Shown: positions 1-6,262 of the stretch, in pieces
Layout: every line of letters starts with the position of its first letter
How positions within the stretch are numbered: position 1 is the stretch's first letter
NCBI GenBank assembly: GCA_964575715.1
Contig: CAZNSG010000085.1
Coordinates: forward strand, 1 to 10,895
Direction of reading: 5' to 3'
Length of the DNA stretch: 10,895 nt
From: PNAI01 sp964575715
GTDB taxonomy: Bacteria; Pseudomonadota; Alphaproteobacteria; Rhizobiales; Xanthobacteraceae
Position numbers and translations under genes: made by a program
Notes under the pieces: generated by a model
Databases searched by the model: none
What the model was told of the DNA's origin: nothing
The model's input: the letters and a program-made list of their open reading frames with translations, nothing else

Positions 1-14
1 TCCACTGTGAACAT
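1..14 (-). CDS. istA: Start of IS21 transposase IstA (first 4 codons, partial)
   Basis: The minus-strand frame opens ATG TTC ACA GTG GA, giving MFTV and probably E, directly after GGAAGG. IstA proteins of IS21-family elements commonly begin M(F/L)TVE. Only four full codons are visible, so the call depends on the terminal repeats beside it. IstA is the DDE transposase that works with the ATPase IstB. The rest lies to the left of the window. Confidence 0.4.
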
Positions 15-150
15 CCTTCCAGCCTCTCCATGCCATTCAAAGGCATCGAGACGGCCTAGCAGGACCGGTACACTTTTGCGCCGCCTTCAAGAGGCAGATC
101 ACAGCCGGTTCAGTGGTACACTTTGCGCCCGCCCTTTAGACTTTGCGCCA
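1..150 (-). mobile_element. End of an IS21-family insertion sequence (partial)
   Basis: On the minus strand three related repeats follow one another: GGCGCAAAGTCTA at 149-137, GGGCGCAAAGTGTACCA at 130-114 and GGCGGCGCAAAAGTGTACC at 85-67. They are followed by a purine-rich ribosome site and an ATG at 14-12. Several terminal repeats ahead of istA are the known layout of IS21-family ends, and the outermost copy can start with the family's 5'-TG terminus at 150-149. The element interrupts an ABC ATPase reading frame exactly here. The family call rests on repeat layout and the first residues of the transposase, from recall and not from a search. The far end of the element is outside the window. 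Confidence 0.62.
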
Positions 151-420
151 GGGCAAGAGGTTTGGGTTCTGGAACGCCATGCCGGCGATCTTCACCGGCC
201 CGTGAACCTTGTCGCCGAAAATAACGATCTCGCCTGAGTCCGGCGGCACAAGCCCGGTCACGAGCTTCATTAATGAAGATTTGCCGCAGCCGGACGGGCC
301 CACCACGGCGGCGAACTCGCCGCGCTGGACATTGAGCGTCGTGCCCTGCAACGCCATAACGCCGCCCGACGCGCTCTTGTAGGTCAGCGTGACCGCGCCG
401 ATGTCGACTGAAGCGGTCAC
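136..420 (-). pseudogene. Truncated NitT/TauT-type ABC transporter ATPase, cut by the IS
   Basis: This is the N-terminal part of an ABC ATPase of the nitrate/sulfonate/taurine (SsuB/TauB/NrtD-like) group, which powers uptake through an inner-membrane permease. Visible are the A-loop region (TYKS), Walker A GPSGCGKSS at residues 41-49 and the Q-loop glutamine Q84 in AFQNPNLLPW. The frame then stops after 94 codons, whereas the family has about 250-270 residues. The LSGGQ signature, Walker B and H-loop are all missing. About 90 codons look native; the last few (W/RKV, TAA) come from the inserted IS end. The start is GTG with no strong ribosome site, 21 bases after the stop of the substrate-binding gene, so the two were probably co-transcribed. 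No complete ATPase could be made from this frame. The rest may lie beyond the IS. Confidence 0.85.
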
Positions 421-441
421 GCTGCGCCCGGGATCAAAGTG

Positions 442-1464
442 TTAGAGCTTTCGATCTGCCGCCGGCGGCAGATACTGGCTGTTGAAGATGTCTTCGGCCT
501 TCGGCCGCGCCTTGAATTGGTAGGTCAGCGCGATCTGGTCGATCGATTTCGCCAAACGCGCCGTGTCGATGCCGCCGAAGCCGTTCGCCTTCACCCAGGG
601 CGTGACGAAATTTTCGCGCAGCGACATCTTGAGCCGATCGAGCTCGATCTTCTCGTCTCCGGTTTCGTTGCGCTTCATCACCGATTTGATGGCCGATTCC
701 GGATCCATCACGGTGTCCTGCACGCCCTTGATGGTTGCCTTGACGAAGCCCGCGACCACTTTCGGATTGGCCTTGGCGAAGTCCGGATTGACCATGATGG
801 CGTTGCCATAAAGCACGAGGCCATACTGCGACATGAACATGATCTTGATGTCCGCGGGCTTGAGACCCTTGGCCAGAAGGTTGAAATACATCGAGAAGGA
901 AAAGCCGGTGATGGCGTCAACCTTGCCGTCCGCGAGCATCGGCTCGCGCACCGGGAAGCCGATAGCCTCGATCTTCACCTTGGATTCGTCGATCTTGTTC
1001 TCATGCACGAATGCCTTCCATTGCGCAAAGGCACCGTCCGGCGGCGGCGCGCCGAGCACCTTGCCCTCCAAATCCTTCGGTTTGTTGATGCCGGTCTTGG
1101 CAATGCTCGCAATCGCGAAAGCGGGGTTGTCGTACATCATCAGCACCGCCTGGACTTTCTTGTCCGGGTTCTGATCCTGGAATTTCACCAGCGAATTGAT
1201 GTCGAAGAATCCGATCGGATATGTTCCGGCTGCAATGCGCGCAATGCCGGCGACAGAGCCAGGCCCAGAGTCGATCGTGACGTTGAGTCCTTCAGCCTTG
1301 TAGTAGCCTTTGTCGAGCGCCACGAAATAGGGCGCAGACGGACCTTCAAACTTCCAGTCGAGCGCAAATTTCAAATCCGTCTGTGCGGAGGCTGCGCTCA
1401 TCAAGGCGAAAATCGCGCCCGCGATGATTGCGAAAATTCCGGCAAATAACTTGATCCGTCGCAT
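442..1464 (-). CDS. ABC transporter periplasmic substrate-binding protein, NMT1/THI5 (SsuA/TauA-like) family
   Basis: This is a 340-residue periplasmic binding protein that would deliver a small, probably nitrogen- or sulfur-containing solute to an inner-membrane importer. It has an N-terminal signal peptide (MRRIK, hydrophobic stretch to about residue 24, cleavage expected after ASA at 25-27). A mature NMT1-like domain follows, with KFALDWKFEG near the start and the glycine-rich DSGPGSVAGIA segment at 65-75. In this family that segment lies near the ligand. The length is usual. GGGAG lies about 8 bases before the ATG. The ATPase gene follows 21 bases on; no permease is in the window. Its place just downstream of a urate operon suggests a purine- or ureide-related substrate, but this is inference: relatives bind pyrimidines, sulfonates, taurine, nitrate or riboflavin. 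Confidence 0.88.
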   Translation of the reverse strand: MRRIKLFAGIFAIIAGAIFALMSAASAQTDLKFALDWKFEGPSAPYFVALDKGYYKAEGLNVTIDSGPGSVAGIARIAAGTYPIGFFDINSLVKFQDQNPDKKVQAVLMMYDNPAFAIASIAKTGINKPKDLEGKVLGAPPPDGAFAQWKAFVHENKIDESKVKIEAIGFPVREPMLADGKVDAITGFSFSMYFNLLAKGLKPADIKIMFMSQYGLVLYGNAIMVNPDFAKANPKVVAGFVKATIKGVQDTVMDPESAIKSVMKRNETGDEKIELDRLKMSLRENFVTPWVKANGFGGIDTARLAKSIDQIALTYQFKARPKAEDIFNSQYLPPAADRKL

Positions 1465-1511
1465 GGTTGTCGCTCCCGATTGTAGTCAGTCCGGCCAGAC
1501 TGTCATGTTAC

Positions 1512-1526
1512 CATCCCGCAGGGATG
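1512..1526. repeat. Small perfect inverted repeat CATCCC-gca-GGGATG
   Basis: A 6-bp stem with a 3-base loop lies 48-62 bases upstream of the binding-protein start. There is no T-run on either strand, so it does not look like an intrinsic terminator. It could be an operator or a 5'-UTR hairpin, if the promoter is the upstream candidate. Confidence 0.4.
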
Positions 1527-1539
1527 AGCACAGCTGATG

Positions 1540-1556
1540 CGCTAAGCTTATGCCAA
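1540..1556 (-). promoter_or_regulatory. Possible sigma-54 (-24/-12) promoter for the binding-protein gene
   Basis: Read on the minus strand the site is TTGGCATAAGCTTAGCG. It keeps the essential GG and GC doublets ten bases apart and matches most of the sigma-54 consensus (TTGGCAC-N5-TTGCA), with departures in the -12 box. It lies about 76 bases before the ATG. Nitrogen-controlled (NtrC/RpoN) expression would suit a transporter beside purine catabolism. A single match of this quality can arise by chance. Confidence 0.33.
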
Positions 1557-1569
1557 CAATTATTCAGGC

Positions 1570-1633
1570 GGATTAGGCCTGGATCCCAATGGTTGCCTCA
1601 AGACTATGCGTTTTGAGTTCGATTGCCTAATCC
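1570..1633. repeat. Nested inverted repeat between the urate operon and the transporter gene
   Basis: GGATTAGGC at 1570-1578 is exactly complementary to GCCTAATCC at 1625-1633. Inside the loop, CTCAA at 1597-1601 pairs with TTGAG at 1613-1617. The structure begins 20 bases after the stop codon of the OHCU decarboxylase/HIU hydrolase gene. It could act as a 3' stabiliser or weak terminator of that operon, or be what remains of a small repeat. No T-tract follows it. Confidence 0.45.
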
Positions 1634-1652
1634 AAAGTCAAACTGTGGAGAG

Positions 1653-2540
1653 CTAACTTCCCCGGTAGGTCGTATAGCACCAGGGCGTAGCCAGCAGCGG
1701 CACATGGTAGTGGCCCTCGGCCTCTGCGACAGAAAAGCGCACCGGTACCACGTCGAGGAACGGAGGATCAGCGGGCTCGGATTTCATGCGTGCGAAATAG
1801 TCGCCAATTCCAAAACGAAGCTCATAGCAGCCAATTGGCACTGGACGATCGACAATCATGGGTTGATCCGTGCGGCCGTCGGCATTTGTGACCGCACGTG
1901 CGATGAGCGTCGCTTTTCCCGAATTGACGATTTCAAAAAGTTCGACCGTCACACCGGAAGCAGGCCTGCCGCCATGCGTGTCGAGAATGTGCGTTGAAAG
2001 ACGGCCATTCACCTTGAGCTGGTCCGGTGCATCGACGCGCTGATCAAGCCGCAGCGCAGCGATACGAAGAATTTCGGCGAGCGCGGTCTTGTGTTCTCCC
2101 GCCGCGTCATTTTGCATGCGCAATTCGAACTGGCGCAGGATCGAATCCTTGGTATGCCGGCGCACGCAAATAATGAAAGGGATCGCAAACTTCGAACGAT
2201 AGGCGTCGTTGTGGCGATGGAAGCCCTCAAACTCATCGTTCGACAGCCGGTCGAGCCCGGCACTCGCCTGCTCGGCTTTCGAATCAGGGGTCAGTGATCC
2301 CGAACGTGCGGTTTTGCCGGCGAGATCGGGATGACCCTTGATCAGCGCGATTTGGCGGTCAAAGCCCGCGCCCTGCACGATGCCGGCCATCGCGTCATAC
2401 AAAGATGCAAGAGTTGGCAACGGCCGCCGGGCATGCACGGCTTCGGCAATCCAAGGAGCATGTTCGAATATCTCGCCAAGCGTCGCGACAAAGGCGGCTT
2501 TGTCCAACTTGTTGAGGTCGTCGAGCGAAACCTTGGTCAT
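1653..2540 (-). CDS. uraD-uraH: Fused OHCU decarboxylase / 5-hydroxyisourate hydrolase
   Basis: This bifunctional enzyme makes S-allantoin. The C-terminal part hydrolyses 5-hydroxyisourate to OHCU and the N-terminal part decarboxylates OHCU stereospecifically. Residues 1 to about 170 are the OHCU decarboxylase domain, with the GHPDLA motif at 69-74 holding the catalytic histidine H70, then SNDEFEGFHRHNDAY and FAIPFIICVR. Residues about 178-295 are the transthyretin-like HIU hydrolase: LSTHILDTHGGRPA (H184), GHYHVPLL (H277, H279) and the diagnostic C-terminal YRGS. The domain order matches plant allantoin synthase (TTL). The gene is third in the minus-strand operon, 15 bases after puuE, with a GGGAACG-like ribosome site. 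Fusing the domains pairs two steps whose unstable intermediates otherwise decay to racemic allantoin. The call is secure. Confidence 0.95.
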   Translation of the reverse strand: MTKVSLDDLNKLDKAAFVATLGEIFEHAPWIAEAVHARRPLPTLASLYDAMAGIVQGAGFDRQIALIKGHPDLAGKTARSGSLTPDSKAEQASAGLDRLSNDEFEGFHRHNDAYRSKFAIPFIICVRRHTKDSILRQFELRMQNDAAGEHKTALAEILRIAALRLDQRVDAPDQLKVNGRLSTHILDTHGGRPASGVTVELFEIVNSGKATLIARAVTNADGRTDQPMIVDRPVPIGCYELRFGIGDYFARMKSEPADPPFLDVVPVRFSVAEAEGHYHVPLLATPWCYTTYRGS

Positions 2541-2555
2541 ATCGACGTTCCCACT

Positions 2556-3491
2556 TCAGGTGATTGCCGGAGCGTTGGCCGCCAGATTCCGGTGTTCGCG
2601 GTGCCAGTGCTGCGCAATGTCGAGCCGCGTCGTGACCCATACGCGATCATGCTTTCCGATATGGTCGAGAAAACCATTGAGCGCAGCCGCTCGGCCCGGC
2701 CTTCCGACGAGCCGGCAATGCAATCCGACCGACATCATCTTCGGCGCGCCGGCGCCCTCGGCATAAAGCACGTCAAAGGCATCGCGCAGATATTCGAAAA
2801 ACTGCTCGCCACCGCCGAATCCCTGAGGGTTGACGAACCGCATATCGTTGGCATCGAGCGAATAGGGAATGAGCAGGTGCGGGCCCTTCGGGCCATTGAC
2901 CCAATAGGGCAGATCATCCGCATAGGTGTCGGATGAATAGAGAAACCCGCCGTCCTCAAGCACCAGATTCAACGTGTTGACCGAGCTGCGGCCCGTGTAC
3001 CACCCGAGCGGCCGTGCGCCGGTGACCTCTTTGTGGAGCCTGATGGCGTCGCGCATATGCGCACGCTCCTTGGCTTTGGAAATATCCTTGTAATCGATCC
3101 ACTTCAGCCCGTGGCTGGCAATCTCCCAGCCCGCGTCATGCATAGCGACGACGGCGTCGGGATTGCGTGCGAGCGCGGTCGCAACGCCAAAAACGGTAGC
3201 TGGAAATTTACGTTCGGTGAAAATGCGCATCAGGCGCCAAAAACCCGCGCGCGAACCGTATTCGTACATCGATTCGACATTCATATGCCGCTGACCGGGC
3301 CACGGCTGCGCTCCGAGCACGTCGGAAAGAAAGCCTTCGGAAGCCTTGTCACCGTGCAGGATCGAATTCTCCCCGCCTTCCTCGTAATTGATGACGAACT
3401 GCACGGCGACGCGCGCGCGTCCCGGCCAGCGCGGATCGGGTGGCGTGCGGCCGTAGCCAACGAGGTCGCGCGGATATTTTTTTGGCGCCAT
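2556..3491 (-). CDS. puuE: Allantoinase PuuE (polysaccharide-deacetylase-like)
   Basis: PuuE hydrolyses S-allantoin to allantoate in the cytoplasm. It belongs to the NodB/polysaccharide-deacetylase fold family and is unrelated to the metal-dependent amidohydrolase AllB. The 311 residues fit the family length. Family motifs are NYEEGGE (35-41), EYGSR (77-81), ASHG (125-128), SSDTYADDLPYW (186-197) and HCRLVGRPGR (258-267). The start is the ATG preceded by GTGAGGAAAA, a good ribosome site. Only 11 bases separate it from the stop of puuD, and 15 from the next gene, which indicates one transcript. Placement between urate oxidase and the allantoin-forming enzyme supports allantoinase over a chitin-oligosaccharide deacetylase. 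Confidence 0.95.
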   Translation of the reverse strand: MAPKKYPRDLVGYGRTPPDPRWPGRARVAVQFVINYEEGGENSILHGDKASEGFLSDVLGAQPWPGQRHMNVESMYEYGSRAGFWRLMRIFTERKFPATVFGVATALARNPDAVVAMHDAGWEIASHGLKWIDYKDISKAKERAHMRDAIRLHKEVTGARPLGWYTGRSSVNTLNLVLEDGGFLYSSDTYADDLPYWVNGPKGPHLLIPYSLDANDMRFVNPQGFGGGEQFFEYLRDAFDVLYAEGAGAPKMMSVGLHCRLVGRPGRAAALNGFLDHIGKHDRVWVTTRLDIAQHWHREHRNLAANAPAIT

Positions 3492-3502
3492 TTTTCCTCA
3501 CA

Positions 3503-4696
3503 TCATTTCGTCGGTGCGCCGCCGGCGAGCCAAGCGGCGAGAGCGCGCCGTTCATCGCCTGTCATCTCGGTGATATTTCCCGGCGGCATGGCGCTTGAGC
3601 GCACCGCATTAATGTCGATCTGCCCCGCGTGATCAAGAATGCGTTGCGTGGTGTCGAGCATGACGCCCTTCGGCGCGATTCCGATCCCGGCCCAGACCGG
3701 TTCGTTGCTATGGCACATGCTGCACCGCGTGAGCATGATCGTCTCCACCGCGGCAAAGTTCGGCGGTGATGATAGCGCGCCCGTAGAATCCCGCGGTCCG
3801 GCAGCGGAGAGCCAGGCGATCGCCACCATGCCGGCTGCGGCAACGCCCCAGGTCCACCATGGACTGCCTTTGCCCTCGTGCCGCGAATTGAAGAAATGGC
3901 GGATCACCGGGCCAATGGCGAGCACGATCGCAACAATCAGCCAATTGAACCGTGTGGCAAAAAACAGCGGGTGATGCGTGCCAATCATCAGGAAAACGAC
4001 CGGGAGCGTCAGATAATTGTTGTGAACCGACCGTTGCTTGCCGTATTCGCCCCAGCGCGGATCGGGCGCCGTACCCGCAAGAAGCGCCGCCACGGTCTTT
4101 TTCTGGTACGGAATAATGATGACGAACACGTTCGCCACCATGATCGTGCCGACCAGCGCGCCAATCTGCACGAACGCGCCACGGCCGCTGAACACATGCG
4201 TAAAGCCGTAGGTCAGGGCAACGAGGAAAACATAGCCGACAAGCGATAGCAGCCGATTATCGCGGCCGAGCGGTGACCAGCACATGGCTTCGTATATGAG
4301 CCAGCCCAGCAGCAGGCTGCCCAAGCTGATGCCGATGGCGGCGTTTCGGCTGATATCGAGCACCGAACGATCGATCAGAAACAATTGGGCGCCGAGGTAA
4401 TAGACCACGACTAAAAGCGCGAAACCCGAGAGCCAGGTCGTATAGGCTTCCCACTTGAACCAGGTGAGATCATCCGGCATGCGTGCCGGTGCGACCAAAT
4501 ACTTCACCATATGGTAGAATCCGCCACCATGAACCTGCCAAGCATCGCCTTTGACGCCTTCGGGCAGGCCACCGCGGGTTTTGAGGCTGAGATCGAGGTG
4601 GATAAAGTAGAACGAGCTGCCAATCCAGGCGATGCCCGCGACCACATGCAGCCAGCGAATGATGAAGCTCAACCATTCGATAAGCACGACCTCCAC
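3503..4696 (-). CDS. puuD: Membrane-bound urate oxidase (urate hydroxylase) PuuD with cytochrome c domain
   Basis: PuuD oxidises urate to 5-hydroxyisourate in the inner membrane and passes electrons to the respiratory chain instead of making peroxide like soluble uricase. The 397 residues hold a Urate_ox_N (DUF989) region with about eight membrane helices (RWLHVVAGIAWIGSSFYF near the start; HNNYLTLPVVFLMIGTHH at 225-242). A tether follows at about 300, then a C-terminal c-type cytochrome with heme motif CSMCH (325-329) and a likely axial methionine M370 in SSAMPPGN. I chose the GTG at 4696 because the protein then starts like known PuuD and AAGGGG lies about nine bases upstream. A longer open frame runs back to about 5245 but only by overlapping the divergent amidohydrolase. 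First gene of the operon puuD-puuE-uraD/H. Confidence 0.94.
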   Translation of the reverse strand: MEVVLIEWLSFIIRWLHVVAGIAWIGSSFYFIHLDLSLKTRGGLPEGVKGDAWQVHGGGFYHMVKYLVAPARMPDDLTWFKWEAYTTWLSGFALLVVVYYLGAQLFLIDRSVLDISRNAAIGISLGSLLLGWLIYEAMCWSPLGRDNRLLSLVGYVFLVALTYGFTHVFSGRGAFVQIGALVGTIMVANVFVIIIPYQKKTVAALLAGTAPDPRWGEYGKQRSVHNNYLTLPVVFLMIGTHHPLFFATRFNWLIVAIVLAIGPVIRHFFNSRHEGKGSPWWTWGVAAAGMVAIAWLSAAGPRDSTGALSSPPNFAAVETIMLTRCSMCHSNEPVWAGIGIAPKGVMLDTTQRILDHAGQIDINAVRSSAMPPGNITEMTGDERRALAAWLAGGAPTK

Positions 4697-4800
4697 GATG
4701 AAATGCCCCTTCTTTCTTGGTCCGCTCGTGTCAGCATGACAGACACAACGCCGATTGTTCAAGTCCGCAACAGTCCATCGTTGCGGAGCGTGCTGCCAGG
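4697..4800. promoter_or_regulatory. Divergent promoter region between puuD and the allantoate amidohydrolase gene
   Basis: These 104 bases separate two divergent gene starts and must hold the promoters of both the urate operon and the amidohydrolase gene. I see no convincing -35/-10 pair for either side. The clearest structure is an inverted repeat, TCCGCAAC at 4764-4771 and GTTGCGGA at 4780-4787. Shared control of both arms by one purine-responsive regulator would be sensible; no such regulator gene is in the window. Confidence 0.55.
4764..4787. repeat. 8-bp perfect inverted repeat (operator or SD-masking hairpin)
   Basis: TCCGCAAC and GTTGCGGA are exact reverse complements separated by eight bases, with half-site centres 16 bp apart. 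That spacing suits a dimeric helix-turn-helix regulator on one DNA face. As RNA the same bases would form an 8-bp stem that buries GCGGAG, the best ribosome-binding candidate for the downstream ATG at 4801. Which role applies cannot be decided from sequence. Confidence 0.55.
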
Positions 4801-6084
4801 ATGATGAGTGGTCCTCAAACGAATTCAAAGACCTCAGTCGCCGCGGCGGCCCCAGGCACTTTTGGTGCGCGCATTCTTGACTTGGCGGATCGTTTGGCCA
4901 AATGGTCCGATTCACCGAACAATCTGACGTGCATGTATCTGACACCTGCCCATCGTGCAGTTGCGGCGCAATTGTGCGAATGGATGCAAGCAGCGGGGAT
5001 GACCGCGGAAATCGATGCGGTCGGAAATGTGGTCGGCCGCTATCCCTCTGTCGATCCCGGCGCAAGCACTCTGATCGTTGGCTCGCACTACGACACTGTT
5101 CGTGACGCTGGAAAATACGACGGCCGGCTGGGAATCCTTGCCCCGCTCGTCGCGGTTGAATTCCTCGCGCGCTCCGGTCAGCGGCTGCCATTCCATATGG
5201 AATTGATCGCCTTTTCCGAAGAGGAAGGCGTACGCTTCGGTACATCGTATATTGGGAGCAGTGCGGTTGCTGGTCGCTTCCACCCGCACGTGCTGGAACA
5301 GCGCGACGCCGACGGGCTATCAGTCGCCGATCTCATCCGCTCGGCCGGCGGTGATCCCGAAGCGATATCGAGCTTGGCACGGCGGCCCCGGGATTTGATC
5401 GGCTACCTCGAGGTGCACATCGAGCAGGGACCGGTACTTCTGCGAGAACAGTTGCCGGTCGGAGTCGTGACCGCCATTGCCGGCTGCGCGCGCCATTCGA
5501 TCACGATTATTGGGACCGCCGGCCATGCCGGTACCGTGCCAATGACGGCGCGCCATGACGCCGCCGCCGCCGCAGCCGAAATCGTGCTCGTTGTGGAACG
5601 ACGTTGTAGGCAGGCAACTGGGCTGGTCGGAACGGTGGGCCAGTTGACGGTTCCAAACGGCGCGATCAACGTCATCCCCGGCAGATGTGAGCTTTCGCTC
5701 GATATTCGCGCCGACGATGTCGTCAAACACGATAGCGCCATTGCTGACATATTTGCCGAGATCGAGCAGATCCGAATACGCCGCGGCGTGGCGATTGAAG
5801 CCGCCGAAATTCAGCGCACGCCGGTGGTTTCCTGCTCGCCGCGATTGCAACGGCTGCTCGCCGACGGGATATCCCGTGCCGGCGTTCGCCCGCATTATTT
5901 GCCGAGCGGCGCTGGACACGATGCCGTCATGTTCGACGGTATCACCGACATCGGCATGTTATTCGTACGGTGCGGCAACGGCGGCATCAGCCACAGTCCA
6001 TTGGAATCGCTTTCTGCGGATGATGCCGATCGTGCCGCCAGAATCCTTCTCGACGTCATGATGAATTTCCCTGAGCCGCGCTGA
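4801..6084 (+). CDS. allC: Allantoate amidohydrolase (M20 peptidase / hydantoinase-carbamoylase family)
   Basis: This is a dinuclear-metal amidohydrolase that removes one carbamoyl group from allantoate, giving ureidoglycine, CO2 and ammonia. From the ATG at 4801 it has 427 residues, close to the family's 400-430. Metal-site motifs are GSHYDT (H96), KYDG (D107), SEEEGVRFG (E141/E142), LEVHIEQGP (H206) and ISHSP (H398). The dimerisation (lid) domain sits in the middle with GTAGHAGTVPM (238-248). The ATG overlaps the TGA of a 22-codon reading frame; a GGAG lies 12 bases upstream. Upstream in-frame starts such as TTG 4717 would crowd the divergent promoter. N-carbamoyl-amino-acid hydrolase and ureidoglycolate amidohydrolase are close relatives; the urate-degradation neighbours favour allantoate. 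Confidence 0.9.
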   Translation: MMSGPQTNSKTSVAAAAPGTFGARILDLADRLAKWSDSPNNLTCMYLTPAHRAVAAQLCEWMQAAGMTAEIDAVGNVVGRYPSVDPGASTLIVGSHYDTVRDAGKYDGRLGILAPLVAVEFLARSGQRLPFHMELIAFSEEEGVRFGTSYIGSSAVAGRFHPHVLEQRDADGLSVADLIRSAGGDPEAISSLARRPRDLIGYLEVHIEQGPVLLREQLPVGVVTAIAGCARHSITIIGTAGHAGTVPMTARHDAAAAAAEIVLVVERRCRQATGLVGTVGQLTVPNGAINVIPGRCELSLDIRADDVVKHDSAIADIFAEIEQIRIRRGVAIEAAEIQRTPVVSCSPRLQRLLADGISRAGVRPHYLPSGAGHDAVMFDGITDIGMLFVRCGNGGISHSPLESLSADDADRAARILLDVMMNFPEPR

Positions 6085-6085
6085 C

Positions 6086-6170
6086 CTAGGGCATGATCGT
6101 TTCGGATTGAATTGGTATTGCGGCGATCTCTCTTCACCTCTCCCGGAGGGAGACGGAGCTCGCCGTCGCC
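6086..6170. repeat. Likely dispersed intergenic repeat with hairpin TCTCCC-gga-GGGAGA
   Basis: The convergent spacer after the amidohydrolase gene starts with GGGCATGATCGTTTCGGATT and continues to a 6-bp stem with a 3-base loop at 6139-6153. GCATGATC...TTTCGGAT sequences and CCTCTCCC...GGGAGA hairpins are, from memory, common between genes in Bradyrhizobium and relatives. There is no T-run, so terminator function is unproven, although the place between two convergent genes would suit one. The rest of 6085-6262 shows no gene. Confidence 0.42.
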
Positions 6171-6262
6171 GTAGCAACCGCGTCGACTTACAGAAAAATC
6201 GCTCAAATAATTTTCATGCAATGATGCCGAACACGGCCGGCTCATTCCGCCGTCGCCTGCCG

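Noticed and set aside
439..1449. 336-codon open frame on the plus strand
   Set aside because: It lies exactly antisense to the substrate-binding protein, whose signal peptide and family motifs are clear; long antisense frames are common in GC-rich coding DNA.
4717..4800. Longer amidohydrolase start at TTG 4717
   Set aside because: The extra 28 residues do not resemble the family and would fill most of the divergent promoter spacer; ATG 4801 gives the usual length.
4697..5245. Upstream extension of the puuD frame by about 180 codons
   Set aside because: It is antisense to the amidohydrolase, shows no family resemblance, and the GTG at 4696 with AAGGGG gives the normal PuuD length.
5320..5919. 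199-codon minus-strand frame
   Set aside because: Antisense shadow of the M20 amidohydrolase, which carries all metal-site motifs in this stretch.
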